Assembly (NCBI GenBank): GCA_944322755.1
Contig: CALUPY010000005.1
Location: 33,213-97,212 of the forward strand
Direction of reading: 5' to 3'
Length of the DNA stretch: 64,000 bases
Source of the DNA: Candidatus Gastranaerophilales bacterium
Lineage (GTDB): Bacteria; Cyanobacteriota; Vampirovibrionia; Gastranaerophilales; Gastranaerophilaceae
Notes under the pieces: model-generated
Told to the model about the DNA's origin: nothing
Seen by the model: the letters and a program-made list of their open reading frames with translations, nothing else
Database searches by the model: none
Translations under genes and position numbers: made by a program
Part shown: piece by piece, positions 38,393 through 47,452 of the stretch
Numbering within the stretch: the first letter of the stretch is position 1
Layout of the letters: each line of letters begins with the position of its first letter

Positions 38393-40153
38393 TTATGCCT
38401 GCGGCTGTTGTACAAACATATTCATTTTTTGTACTGTTTGCTGTGGCTGTGTTTGTTGAGTTTCCTGAGTCTGTTTTGTCTCTTGTTTTTGTTGAACACC
38501 CTGGTTTTTTTGCTGTTTATTCTGCTCGAGCGGGTTTGTTGCATTTTTGTTTTCATTTTTACCCTGAACAGACTGGTTGCTGCTGAAAGAAAGATTCAGC
38601 GTGAACTGCTGGTTTGCGTCAAGTCCTGAATTCTGCTGTGCAGCTCCTGCATTCTGTCCGAGCGTGAACATCTGTCCGCCCTGTTTCCCGACGGCATTGT
38701 ATGCGTCAGTAACAGTTGTGTTTATGTTCTGTGCGGAACCCATCATTTGATTCCAGAAGTTTTCTGCGTTGAGAAAATAGTTGTTGGCCTGTGAATATGC
38801 GCTGTTGGCTCCGTTAGCGGACTGCTGTTCTCCATCCTGGGCTGTAAGCATATTTTCTGTGCCTGTTTTTACATCTTTTGTGCCGTCAACAACTTTTTTA
38901 CCGCCTTCTGTCATATTCTGAATGCCTTGAGTGTTGTTTTCAACAGCCTCTTTTGTATTTTTAGCTGCATTTGTATTTTCTTTGACTGCATTTTTTGTTT
39001 CTTTTGTTGCTGTTGTGAAGTGTTTTGCTGCAGAGGTAGATTTTTGAACAGCAGTAGCAGAGTCCTTAGCTGCTCCTGTAAAATCTGTTGCTGCCTTAGC
39101 GAAAAATCCAGCAGCAGCACCTGCACCAACTAATGTAGCTGAAAGCTCAATGCCTGTGGCTATATTTTTTGCACCCAAGGTGAATTTTTTCGTTGCAGAA
39201 GAAAATTTCGCAGCTGCCTGAGTCGTGTCAGAAGTTCCCTGTGCTGTTTCTTTTGTCGCTTTTGTGGTGTGTTGGACAGCTTTTTGAACATTTTGTACAG
39301 CTTCCTGTGTCTTTTGCTGTGCAGTCTGTATCTGATCCATGCCATCTTGTATCTGCTGAGCTCCGTCATTCGTCTGCTCAATGCCATCTGATATTTGCTG
39401 TCCGGCTTGTACTTTTTGTTCGGTAAAGCCTGCCATTTCTTGTATAAAATTATTTCCGTTAGTCTGTTCAGTAGTTCCTGAATCCATATTCTGACCGAAC
39501 TGACCCCAGAAATTATTATACTGTCCTATTTCACTCTGTTCTTTTGAAATGTACGGACTCAATTTGTTTTTTGTATTTTCATCAGTTTCACCTTCAGCAA
39601 GTTTCGATACCTGTTCTTCAGGGGCTTTTGATGATTCAACATCTCCGACTGCAGGTGAGTTAACCTGTGTTATCTCAGGTGTTTCCTGCGTTTCCGGTAT
39701 TTCGACTTCTTCCGGTGTTTCCAGTTCGGGAGCTTCTTGAAGTTCCTGAACTTCTGTAAATTTTTCTACTTTTTTAGTCTCTTCATTTGTCTTTTGTGCA
39801 TTTGCTGCTTCTTCTTTGGCAGAACCTGCTTTTTCTTTATTGCTGCTTGCATTAGAGCGTGCGGCTTTTGCTTCTTCTTTAGTTGCCTTTTCTTCTTTTT
39901 TAGATGCCTGCGTATTTCCAGAAGCATCTGCATTAGAAGCTGAATGGACAAAACCGTCCTGATTAATACCATTGTCGCCTTCTTTGTATTGGACATTTTC
40001 ACTGTTGAAGTTTATTATTTCTTTTTCGGAAACGCCGTATTTTTTAGAAATGTGTTTAATCGCTTCTTCTTCATTATTTTGAATTTTAACAAGAAGGTCT
40101 GTTGTAATCGGAATATTTTGTGATCTAAGATATGCGACAACTCCACTGCCCAT
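38393..40153 (-). CDS. Low-complexity helical protein, Gln/Lys/Glu-rich
   Basis: 586 aa. Residues 1-60 are a folded-looking N-terminus with a KKYGVSEKEIINFN stretch faintly like LysM. Residues 70-210 are highly charged (KEEKATKEEAKAA, then PETQETPE). Residues 240-440 are heptad-like Ala/Thr/Gln/Lys repeats (TKATKETAQGTSD type), broken by one hydrophobic segment (about 330-350, ELSATLVGAGAAAGFFAKAA). The C-terminus is Gln-rich. There is no signal peptide. This order (charged tail, coiled coil, one hydrophobic hairpin-like segment) is seen in LEA-like proteins and in some type III translocators, but no homology is claimed. Confidence 0.7.
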   Translation of the reverse strand: MGSGVVAYLRSQNIPITTDLLVKIQNNEEEAIKHISKKYGVSEKEIINFNSENVQYKEGDNGINQDGFVHSASNADASGNTQASKKEEKATKEEAKAARSNASSNKEKAGSAKEEAANAQKTNEETKKVEKFTEVQELQEAPELETPEEVEIPETQETPEITQVNSPAVGDVESSKAPEEQVSKLAEGETDENTKNKLSPYISKEQSEIGQYNNFWGQFGQNMDSGTTEQTNGNNFIQEMAGFTEQKVQAGQQISDGIEQTNDGAQQIQDGMDQIQTAQQKTQEAVQNVQKAVQHTTKATKETAQGTSDTTQAAAKFSSATKKFTLGAKNIATGIELSATLVGAGAAAGFFAKAATDFTGAAKDSATAVQKSTSAAKHFTTATKETKNAVKENTNAAKNTKEAVENNTQGIQNMTEGGKKVVDGTKDVKTGTENMLTAQDGEQQSANGANSAYSQANNYFLNAENFWNQMMGSAQNINTTVTDAYNAVGKQGGQMFTLGQNAGAAQQNSGLDANQQFTLNLSFSSNQSVQGKNENKNATNPLEQNKQQKNQGVQQKQETKQTQETQQTQPQQTVQKMNMFVQQPQA

Positions 40154-40363
40154 TTTCTGCTCTCTTTCTCTCTTTATTTATGTTCTCTTAAATAAATAAA
40201 AACGAGATTTATATAAAAATTGACTATTTTGTATATATTTTTTATTGACAATTCTCGAAAATGATTAATTGACGGGCTTTTTGGGGAGTTAACAAAAGTT
40301 TACATACGTATATCACAAATACTGCTGTAAAATACAGCAGTGACAAATGTGTATAGGGAGAGC

Positions 40364-40669
40364 TTATTCGTTATTATCCCCGGACTGGAGAAGATTTATG
40401 TATTCAACGACTTTGTCGAACTCTGTATCGTCTTCAATTGCTTCAAAAATGTATTCTTCACCGTCTTTTTTGAGTTTCATCAGCACAACTTCTTTTTCTT
40501 CTTCATTGTCTTCATTTTCATCAACGGGAAGAAGAAGTGCATATTCATTGTCCTTTATTGATTCATCGTCTTCAACCTGAACAATATCAATGAGTTCAAA
40601 ATTGATTACATTTCCGTCTTCATCGATTGTTTCTATTAACTGTTCTTCTGTATCTTCATGGTTTGTCAT
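40364..40669 (-). CDS. DUF1292 family protein
   Basis: 101 aa, strongly acidic. It matches the DUF1292 (YrzB-like) pattern: IDEDGNVINFELIDIV near 14-29, an EYALLLPVDE block (42-51) and the C-terminal EAIEDDTEFDKVVEYI. In many Firmicutes this family sits next to ruvX (yrrK), as here (14 bp after ruvX). Function unknown. Confidence 0.85.
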   Translation of the reverse strand: MTNHEDTEEQLIETIDEDGNVINFELIDIVQVEDDESIKDNEYALLLPVDENEDNEEEKEVVLMKLKKDGEEYIFEAIEDDTEFDKVVEYINLLQSGDNNE

Positions 40670-40683
40670 ATTAAGCTCGCTTT

Positions 40684-41094
40684 CTAATTGCTTTTTCTAT
40701 CTAAATACTGTTGTAATATAATACAGGCACTTTTCAAATCTACAAGCCCTTTGTTTTTTGTGTATTTTTTACCCTGAGCAGCAAGTATGCCTTCTGCCTG
40801 GCGGCTCGTAAGCCTTTCATCTTCAAATACTATTTCAAACTCCGATTTTAGCAAATCTGCAAAACTCATGCAATCCTCTGCCTGTTCTCCGATGGTTCCG
40901 TTCATATTTTTTGGAAGACCGACAACAATTGTTTTTACCTCATTGTTTTTGCAAATTTCTTTGATTTTTTGAATTGCATTCTCTTCCGGCTGTCGTTGGA
41001 TAGTTTCGCACGGCTGCGCAGTATATCCGAGTGCGTCGCTCAGTGCAATGCCTATACGTTTTTTGCCTACATCGAGTCCCATTATCTTATTCAT
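40684..41094 (-). CDS. ruvX: Putative pre-16S rRNA nuclease / Holliday junction resolvase RuvX (YqgF)
   Basis: 136 aa. It has the RNase H-like fold of the YqgF family: MGLDVGKKRIGIALSD with catalytic-type Asp (residue 8), IVVGLPKNMNG, FEDERLTS and the final VDLKSACIILQQYL with the distal Asp. YqgF matures the 5' end of 16S rRNA in E. coli. The start overlaps the upstream HEAT-like gene by 8 bp, indicating an operon. Confidence 0.93.
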   Translation of the reverse strand: MNKIMGLDVGKKRIGIALSDALGYTAQPCETIQRQPEENAIQKIKEICKNNEVKTIVVGLPKNMNGTIGEQAEDCMSFADLLKSEFEIVFEDERLTSRQAEGILAAQGKKYTKNKGLVDLKSACIILQQYLDRKSN

Positions 41095-42712
41095 TTGCCA
41101 CCCAGTGTTTTTCTATTTCTGATATTGCAAATTCAACAAATTTTATGTCAATGTTGTTGTTCTGTTTTCTTGTAAATATGGACTGGGATTTCTTCAAATC
41201 ATAGTATCTTTCTTTTTCGTTTAAAAAATACTCATATATGCTTTTTTTGAGCATATTGTCTAAAAATATGTGTTTATAATCTGACGGATCACTCAAAGTA
41301 TAGACTAGGTCTGCTATGTTTTCTTTGTCCGAATGCTGCAGCAGGTAGGCAGTTAGAAGAAGTCTGTTGTTTATCCTCTTTGTTTCAACAGGATTAAAGA
41401 TATTATCAAATTTTTGTTTTTTCAAAGACATTAAATTTTCATAGAAATCAATGCTGTTAATATGTTCAATTTCTTCTATAAAATTTTTAAATTCTTCACT
41501 GTCATTTTTTTCAAAAAACCAGTTTTTGAAATATCCGGCATTGTATAATAAATCGAGAGCTTCTACTGAAAGTTCCGTTTCTTTCAATCCTTCTGTGAGG
41601 TTTATTCCCGAAACAGAGATGTCTTTGAGCAGTGTTTTCCAGGCGATGTATTCGTATGAAATATCTCTGTACTTTAACCTTGTCAGCTTTTCCGCATTTT
41701 CTGTCAAATATCTGCAAAATTCAGGTGAAACCTCTACTACTGTATCGTAATCATAGAATTTTTTTACGATTCTGAGAAATTCTGAATCACTAATATCGTT
41801 GAATCCAAAACATTCGATAATACCGTCTATGTCGTTCAATACAACAGAAAACATATGAAGCAGCTTTTCCGGGGTTCTTCTTGAAAATATCAGCCCTATA
41901 TTTCCGTGTCCGTCAGGAAGGCTTGCATAGCATTTGTAGACGGGGTAATCTGATAGTATTTCTCTGTAGAAACTTTCTGTTTCGTCTTGTGAAAAACCGG
42001 TCAGTTTTAAAAGATTAAGACTTTTTTGCGCCTGTGAACGTATGGATTCCTCGTCTATATTGTCTAAAACCCAGTGCAGAGTCGGTATTGCAAGTTTTGA
42101 TTTCGATTCGCCAATATATCTTATTGCAGTTTTTGCAAGTTCTGAATAGGGCTTTGAGAGTATAACGGGAGTCAGAATATTGGCAATATTGTCTCCGTCA
42201 TAGTCTTCATTTAGTGATGAAAGCAGCATATCCTGCTCGGTTTCCGGCAGTGCATTTAAAAAATCCAGAAAATCAATCTGGGCTGCAGGGTTTGCTATTG
42301 CTTTATTCAGAAGAACAGAAGTGTCTGCATCAATTATTTCATCCGGATTTTCAAAAAAAGTGGTATATTCTTCGTAATTTACGTGGCGGCCTATTGAACG
42401 CAAGACATTCACCAGTTTTGTTTTTATGTTGTCAGAAAGTTTGGGGTTAACCAGTTCGTTTATTATAACGGTTTCAATCTGTTCTTTATCAACAAGCTCC
42501 TGCAGCAGAAATGTCAATATAATGAGTTTGTTTTCAGAAGTATCTTTTATAATTTCTTTTACAAGAATTTCAACAATTGATTTTTTGTCTTCTATATTTT
42601 TTAACTCATTTATAATTTTTGCAGGTATATTCCTGTTTTCTTTAGAACATATCTGTAATTCCGCTATGGCAGAGAGCAGTTTTGCTCTGATTTGCAGCTT
42701 GTTATCAGGCAT
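41087..42712 (-). CDS. Large HEAT-like helical hypothetical protein
   Basis: 541 aa, almost all helical. Residues about 1-250 have an irregular HEAT/ARM-like rhythm (for example KTAIRYIGESKSKLAIPTL at about 190-210). From 260 on there is an unassigned mixed domain beginning with YPVYKCYASLPDG and GNIGLIFSRR. No catalytic motif or membrane segment is visible. It lies within a four-gene minus operon between a zinc-finger protein and ruvX. I do not recognise it further. Confidence 0.75.
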   Translation of the reverse strand: MPDNKLQIRAKLLSAIAELQICSKENRNIPAKIINELKNIEDKKSIVEILVKEIIKDTSENKLIILTFLLQELVDKEQIETVIINELVNPKLSDNIKTKLVNVLRSIGRHVNYEEYTTFFENPDEIIDADTSVLLNKAIANPAAQIDFLDFLNALPETEQDMLLSSLNEDYDGDNIANILTPVILSKPYSELAKTAIRYIGESKSKLAIPTLHWVLDNIDEESIRSQAQKSLNLLKLTGFSQDETESFYREILSDYPVYKCYASLPDGHGNIGLIFSRRTPEKLLHMFSVVLNDIDGIIECFGFNDISDSEFLRIVKKFYDYDTVVEVSPEFCRYLTENAEKLTRLKYRDISYEYIAWKTLLKDISVSGINLTEGLKETELSVEALDLLYNAGYFKNWFFEKNDSEEFKNFIEEIEHINSIDFYENLMSLKKQKFDNIFNPVETKRINNRLLLTAYLLQHSDKENIADLVYTLSDPSDYKHIFLDNMLKKSIYEYFLNEKERYYDLKKSQSIFTRKQNNNIDIKFVEFAISEIEKHWVANE

Positions 42713-42714
42713 TT

Positions 42715-42975
42715 TTAGACCTTACTCCAGAATGCATCGAGAATTTTTTGGGCTTCACCGGTCGGCATTTTGTCTTCGAGTATAAGGTACTGGACTGCAA
42801 TCATTGTGCATTCCGAACAGATGCTGACTCCAGGGCCTTTTACCATTTTTACTACCTGGGTATTTGGTCTTCCGCAAAAGCTGCAATACACAAGTTCATG
42901 ATTTGTAACATTTTTTTCTTCGGCTTTGTGAGTTTTTGTTCTCTTTAGAGACACTACCTTTTCATCATTTGACAT
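42715..42975 (-). CDS. Stand-alone ClpX-type C4 zinc-finger protein
   Basis: 86 aa. Residues 28-62 match the ClpX zinc-binding domain (zf-C4_ClpX): C31-x2-C34 and C53-x2-C56 in YCSFCGRP...SICSECT. In ClpX this domain forms dimers and docks adaptors or substrates, and it is followed by the AAA+ ATPase, which is absent here. It is the first gene of the operon leading to ruvX and ends 2 bp before the next start. It may be an adaptor or regulator; that is inference. Confidence 0.85.
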   Translation of the reverse strand: MSNDEKVVSLKRTKTHKAEEKNVTNHELVYCSFCGRPNTQVVKMVKGPGVSICSECTMIAVQYLILEDKMPTGEAQKILDAFWSKV

Positions 42976-43095
42976 ATTATTTTAACAACCTTTTAAACTA
43001 CTTCATTTATTGTATCTTATTTTAACTTTGTTGCCAAATATTTTTCTTTTGATTATTATAATGCAATAATTGTGTTAAGATGAATTAGTTTATTT

Positions 43096-43692
43096 ATGAA
43101 AAAAGTTATCCTATTAATTACGGTTTTATTTGTATCGGTTATTAGTACGGCTTGTATAAACAATCTGGCTGTTCAGGAGTTGAACTCAAAAGCTCAGGAA
43201 TATATGGAAGCCGGTGAAATTGAAAAGGCCATTTGCCGTTTGCGCTCGAGCATTGACCTTGATGCGAATGTTTTCGAAACGCATTATAATCTCGGTGTTG
43301 CTCTTATTTCGGCAAAACAGTATGATGAGGCTGAAAAATCTCTTCAAAATGCAATTAAAATTAAGCCTGATTTTGCTGATTCATACTATTCTCTCGCTGT
43401 TGCGCAGGAAGAGCAGGCGTACGAAAAAATTAACAAAAAAGACAATAATGAAGAATCCAAAGATGCTGATGACGCAACTGAAGCACAGGAAACCGAAGAC
43501 AACAACGAAGAGCTTACAGTGGAAGACAAAAAAGAAATATCAGATGATTTGAATTCTGCAATAGAAAATTATAATACTTATCTGTTGAAAAAACCGGATG
43601 CAGAAGATAAAGACAAAATTGAAAATCAGGTAAATGCACTCAATGAAGAGCTGCAAAAATACTCTCCGGATGAAATCCCGTTGGAGCAGTAA
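43096..43692 (+). CDS. TPR lipoprotein
   Basis: 198 aa. A lipoprotein signal peptide ends in a clear lipobox (ISTA-C20). Residues 28-95 hold two TPRs (EYMEAGEIEKAI... and YNLGVALISAKQYDEAE). An acidic, low-complexity middle (about 112-150) is followed by a helical C-terminus. The stop codon abuts the lgt start, so it is co-translated with the enzyme that would lipidate it. Confidence 0.85.
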   Translation: MKKVILLITVLFVSVISTACINNLAVQELNSKAQEYMEAGEIEKAICRLRSSIDLDANVFETHYNLGVALISAKQYDEAEKSLQNAIKIKPDFADSYYSLAVAQEEQAYEKINKKDNNEESKDADDATEAQETEDNNEELTVEDKKEISDDLNSAIENYNTYLLKKPDAEDKDKIENQVNALNEELQKYSPDEIPLEQ

Positions 43693-44493
43693 ATGCAGTC
43701 CCCTTTATCTCCAATAGCATTTTCTGTCGGCGGTTTTGAAATCCATTTTTACGGCATAATAATGTTTTTTGCAATTCTTTCCGGAATCGGTGTGATTTAC
43801 TTTATTGCAAAACGTTTTTACAAAGAGGTTGATACTGAAAAAATACTGGATATTCTGCCTGTTATTATAGTATCTGCGATTATTGGCGCTAGAGTATATT
43901 ATGTGCTTATGGATTTTCAGTATTACGTAAATTATCCGTCTGAAATTATTGCGGTATGGAAAGGCGGATTGTCTATCCATGGGGCATTGATTGGGGGTGT
44001 TACAGCCGGTGCAATACTGGCAGCAAAAAACAAGTTCAGATTTTTTCAATACGCTGATGTTTTTGCATACGGGCTTCTTGTCGGTCAGGCTATTGGACGA
44101 TTTGGAAATTACTTTAACTGTGAGGCTTTCGGGCGTCCAACAGATTTGCCTTTCGGGCTTTTTATTCCGACTGTTCACAGACCTTATGAATATCTGCATT
44201 TTGAATACTTTCATCCGACTTTTCTTTATGAATCTATTTGGAATATTTTTGTGTTTTTAATTCTGTTTTTCGTTGTCAGAAAAATACCCAAAATAGCTGA
44301 TGGTACGGTCTTTTTTAGCTATATTATATTGTATTCTGCGGGACGATTCGTTATTGAGTCTATCAGAATTGACAGTGTTCTTAATGTCTCGGGTATTCCG
44401 GTTGCGCAGCTGGTTTCAATTTGTGCAATTGTTTTGGGTATAATCTTTTTGGTAGTGTTAAATAAAAGATTGGAGAATAAAAATGGAATGTAA
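43693..44493 (+). CDS. lgt: Prolipoprotein diacylglyceryl transferase
   Basis: 266 aa, with about seven membrane segments. Lgt transfers diacylglycerol from phosphatidylglycerol to the lipobox Cys in the inner membrane. Key features: SIHGALIGG with H96, the family signature GRFGNYFNCEAFG with R136 and N139, and HPTFLYES. ATG 43693 follows the upstream TAA directly. The last 11 bp overlap the next gene. Confidence 0.96.
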   Translation: MQSPLSPIAFSVGGFEIHFYGIIMFFAILSGIGVIYFIAKRFYKEVDTEKILDILPVIIVSAIIGARVYYVLMDFQYYVNYPSEIIAVWKGGLSIHGALIGGVTAGAILAAKNKFRFFQYADVFAYGLLVGQAIGRFGNYFNCEAFGRPTDLPFGLFIPTVHRPYEYLHFEYFHPTFLYESIWNIFVFLILFFVVRKIPKIADGTVFFSYIILYSAGRFVIESIRIDSVLNVSGIPVAQLVSICAIVLGIIFLVVLNKRLENKNGM

Positions 44494-44683
44494 AAGAGAA
44501 GATAATCTGGCGGAATGTACCTGTACTGCAGTCGGCTGTAATAACAGAGGAATATGCTGTGAATGCGTAAGACACCACAGAGAAAATGGAGAACTCCCGG
44601 GATGTTTTTTCAGCGCAGCCGGGGAAAGAAGCTATGACCGCTCAATAGAAAATTTTGTGCGGCTTTATAATATGCATCACTAA
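44483..44683 (+). CDS. Small Cys-rich protein (DUF6485-like)
   Basis: 66 aa with seven Cys and a His pair (CTCTAVGCNNRGICCECVRHH), then a LPGCFF motif and a YDRSIENFVRLY helix. Likely binds a metal. It resembles a small conserved family I remember as DUF6485. It overlaps lgt by 11 bp and ends the operon before the terminator at 44824. Confidence 0.75.
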   Translation: MECKREDNLAECTCTAVGCNNRGICCECVRHHRENGELPGCFFSAAGERSYDRSIENFVRLYNMHH

Positions 44684-44823
44684 AAATACCCTGTTACATT
44701 GATACAGCAAGGTTTTACAGTAAATTCAAACAAGACTTTGTAAACTTTTGTTAAGATTTTATGGTGTATGAAATACAATAAATTTTTCGAAAAGTAAGAA
44801 AAAATCTTTAAAAAAATCTTATA

Positions 44824-44860
44824 TTCTCTATTTTTTATAAAAAAATAGAGAAATTTTTTT
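44824..44860 (+). terminator. Intrinsic terminator of the lipoprotein-lgt operon
   Basis: TTCTCTATTTTTT and AAAAAATAGAGAA form a 13-bp AT-rich stem, followed by eight T after an A. Confidence 0.8.
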
Positions 44861-44935
44861 CGAATTGTTTAATTTTTTTCAAAAATTTCTGTTTTTTCTG
44901 TAAAAAACTAAAATTGCTACGCATTTAGCAAACTA

Positions 44936-44964
44936 TTGACGAAAATCAAAACATAATGTACATT
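44936..44964 (+). promoter_or_regulatory. Promoter upstream of nadE
   Basis: -35 TTGACG (44936-44941), 17-bp spacer, -10 TACATT (44959-44964). Predicted start about 44971. Confidence 0.6.
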
Positions 44965-44970
44965 AACAAC

Positions 44971-45142
44971 ATAAAGAAAACCAATTCAAGGAAACATAAT
45001 TGTCTAAAGCACACTTTATCTATAAATTACATCCGCAGTCACCACCGATTAGCGGAATTTTTTTCCCCACTAAGACTACTTAACCATTCAGATGATTGAT
45101 CATTCCGACTCTATTTTAAAAAATAAAATAGAGTTTTTCTTT
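44971..45142 (+). ncRNA. Candidate leader RNA or small RNA upstream of nadE
   Basis: A well-spaced promoter, about 170 nt without a reading frame, then a strong terminator. A short stem CCGC/GCGG (about 45031-45053) is followed by a T run, so there may be two termination points. The terminator ends about 80 nt before the nadE start, a layout used by attenuators and riboswitches, but an independent small RNA fits equally well. I could not match it to a known class, including NAD+ riboswitches. The stretch 44684-44823 has no feature. Confidence 0.4.
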
Positions 45143-45143
45143 T
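45108..45143 (+). terminator. Intrinsic terminator between candidate RNA and nadE
   Basis: ACTCTATTTT (45108-45117) pairs with AAAATAGAGT (45125-45134), followed by TTTTTCTTTT. The stem core CTCTATTTT is the same as in the terminator at 44824. Confidence 0.8.
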
Positions 45144-45220
45144 ATTACTGATAAAATATTTTTGGGATATTTTTAATACAGACGGTTCCTGCTAGACCAA
45201 AGGAAAGGTTAGGGTTTAAG

Positions 45221-47197
45221 ATGATCAGAATCGAAGAGATTTGCTCAATTATAAAAGATGATATAGATAATAACAGACTTTCACTATCAGAAAAATCAGA
45301 ATTAGCAAAAGAACTGAACGGGCTGATATCAGAAGGTTCGATTGTTCTTGCGCAGGCGAATCCTCTATCAGGAGACGTTAAAGGCAACGCAATGAAAGCC
45401 TTTGAGTGGATGAAATGGGCTCAGAGATTAAAAGTCGAGGCTGTTATTTTTCCGGAAATGTTTTTAGTCGGATATCCAATAGGAGATTTTATCGACAGGT
45501 ATCCGGTTATTGTTGAAGAAAATATAGAATGGCTCAATGCATTAGCCCAAAAGAGCCGGAATGTTAAAGTTGTTATAGGTTTTGTTGAAAAAAATCCTTC
45601 AAAAACCGGTAAAAATTATTACAACTCTGTTGCTGTGCTTGCTAACGGAAAGGTAGAACGGATTGTCAGAAAAAATCTTCTTCCCAACTATGCTGAATTT
45701 AATGATTACAGGCATTTTGAACCTGCTGATATTGACAGTGAAAACAGGATAATCGAACTGGGGTTCAGTCAAAAAGCCGGTATAGTTGTATGCGAAGACG
45801 GATGGAATGATGAAGATTTCTTTGAAAAAAATCTTTATTTGACTGACCCTGTGAAAACAGTGGTAGATGAGCAGTCTCCGGATTACTTGATTAACTGCTC
45901 TTCTTCTATTACCCGTGCGAAAAAAGAACAGTTAAAGCACAATATGCTTTCATTTGTTGCAAAAAAATACAAAACACCGATTGTATACGTAAATCAGGTG
46001 GGCTCGGGAGAATGCCTGTCTTTTGAGGGTGCAAGCAGAGTCTATGACGAAAACGGAGAACTCATTGCACGTGCAAAATCATATGAAGAGCAGTTTTTTA
46101 TTGTGAATCCAATGAAAAAACAGGGGGTTGTATATCCTTTACCTGATGGCCTTGAAAAGACTTTGACAGAGCAGAAAGCTTTCAGTCTTGACCATGAGCC
46201 GGATTTGGAACGTACATATCTTACTATAACCCAGTCGATTAGAGAATATTTTAGAAAATGCGGATTTAAACGAGCTGTTCTGGGCCTTTCCGGCGGGCTG
46301 GATTCGACTGTCTGTGCGGTGTTGCTTGCTGACGCGCTTGGCGCGGAAAATGTTCTCGGTGTTAGTATGCCGTCTCGTATAACAAGTTTGGAAAGCAAAA
46401 ATGATGCAAAAAAACTTGCAATGAATCTGGGGATAAAATTTAGAGAAATTCCGATAGGAGATATGTTTGAAGTTGTGCGTTCAAAATTTGACAGGCTTTT
46501 TTCGGAAATTGAAAGTGATTGGAATGTCAGATATAAAGAGAGTTTTACAAATGATAATATTCAGGCGCGTTCAAGAGGTATGATACTCTGGGGTATTGCG
46601 AATGAATTTCAATCCTGCCTCCCCATCGCTACTTCTGACAAGTCTGAACTCTATATGGGCTATGCAACAATAAACGGCGATATGTCCGGCGGCTATGCAC
46701 CGATTGCGGATGTGTGCAAAACAAAACTCTTTGCTCTGGCTAAGTGGATGAATAAGAATCGTACGAAAAAAAATGCAATACCTCAGTCAGTTATTGAAAA
46801 AAGACCGGGGGCAGAGCTTGCAATAAATCCAAAGACAAATAAACCGCTCCTTGCTGAAGAAGCTTTGATGCCGTATGAATTTTTGGATGAAGTGATATGG
46901 CGGGTGGAAAATTTACAGCAGAGTATGGGCGATATGATTGATGAAGAGTTTCTCTATGAGAAAAGGGAAGTTGTTTCTAAAGAACAAAAAAGGGAGTGGC
47001 TGAAAAAATTCTTTAAACGAATGTCGACTTCACATTATAAATGGTCAATAATGCCGCCTTCACCTATAGTTGACGCACGTTCAATAAATAAGGCTGAATA
47101 CAGGCATCCGATAATTGCTTCTAAAATTAACTATGAGAAAACTTCTTTTGAACAAAAACTTTCCGAACTTGCGGATGACCCGGTTTTTGTTTCCTGA
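45221..47197 (+). CDS. nadE: Glutamine-dependent NAD+ synthetase
   Basis: 658 aa, the long two-domain form. The N-terminal nitrilase-type glutaminase domain has the catalytic triad E79 (FPEMF), K151 (RKNLLPNY) and C191 (VVCEDGW). The C-terminal synthetase domain has the ATP pyrophosphatase P-loop LSGGLDST (356-363). It makes NAD+ from deamido-NAD+ with ammonia channelled from glutamine. It heads a three-gene run with the LOR/SDH and dihydrolase genes (26 bp, then 1 bp spacing). Expression may depend on the upstream terminator at 45108. Confidence 0.96.
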   Translation: MIRIEEICSIIKDDIDNNRLSLSEKSELAKELNGLISEGSIVLAQANPLSGDVKGNAMKAFEWMKWAQRLKVEAVIFPEMFLVGYPIGDFIDRYPVIVEENIEWLNALAQKSRNVKVVIGFVEKNPSKTGKNYYNSVAVLANGKVERIVRKNLLPNYAEFNDYRHFEPADIDSENRIIELGFSQKAGIVVCEDGWNDEDFFEKNLYLTDPVKTVVDEQSPDYLINCSSSITRAKKEQLKHNMLSFVAKKYKTPIVYVNQVGSGECLSFEGASRVYDENGELIARAKSYEEQFFIVNPMKKQGVVYPLPDGLEKTLTEQKAFSLDHEPDLERTYLTITQSIREYFRKCGFKRAVLGLSGGLDSTVCAVLLADALGAENVLGVSMPSRITSLESKNDAKKLAMNLGIKFREIPIGDMFEVVRSKFDRLFSEIESDWNVRYKESFTNDNIQARSRGMILWGIANEFQSCLPIATSDKSELYMGYATINGDMSGGYAPIADVCKTKLFALAKWMNKNRTKKNAIPQSVIEKRPGAELAINPKTNKPLLAEEALMPYEFLDEVIWRVENLQQSMGDMIDEEFLYEKREVVSKEQKREWLKKFFKRMSTSHYKWSIMPPSPIVDARSINKAEYRHPIIASKINYEKTSFEQKLSELADDPVFVS

Positions 47198-47223
47198 TAT
47201 GTTTTTGAATTTAAGGAGATAAT

Positions 47224-47451
47224 ATGAAAAAAGAATTGAAACTTAAAGGGCACATTTTGGATTCTTTGATTTTGTCTAAACTGCTGGATAAAATAGAAGA
47301 ACTCGGAGTAGAAGCCTATGCTGCGGAAGTTAAAGTCGGAGCAAAGAGAAAGGATTTGTCAGAAGCAAGATTCGTGATAGAAACTCAGGACCCTGAAAAA
47401 ATGGCAAAGGCTGTTGAAATAGCAAAAAAACAAGGCGCATTGGAGGTATAG
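47224..47451 (+). CDS. Free LOR/SDH conserved-domain protein
   Basis: 75 aa. It resembles PF04455, the LOR/SDH bifunctional conserved region: a GHILDSLILSKLLDKIEELG opening, an EVKVGAKRKDLSEA core and a closing AKKQGAL. In cyanobacterial AgrE/ArgZ proteins this region follows the arginine dihydrolase domain in the same polypeptide. Here it is a separate gene placed before the dihydrolase gene, 1 bp apart. A strong AAGGAG precedes the ATG. It probably associates with the dihydrolase or binds a ligand for it; that is inference. Confidence 0.75.
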   Translation: MKKELKLKGHILDSLILSKLLDKIEELGVEAYAAEVKVGAKRKDLSEARFVIETQDPEKMAKAVEIAKKQGALEV

Positions 47452-47452
47452 T

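Noticed and set aside
44971..45142. Known NAD+ or other named riboswitch
   Set aside because: I could not find the conserved cores of classes I know; only promoter and terminator are solid.
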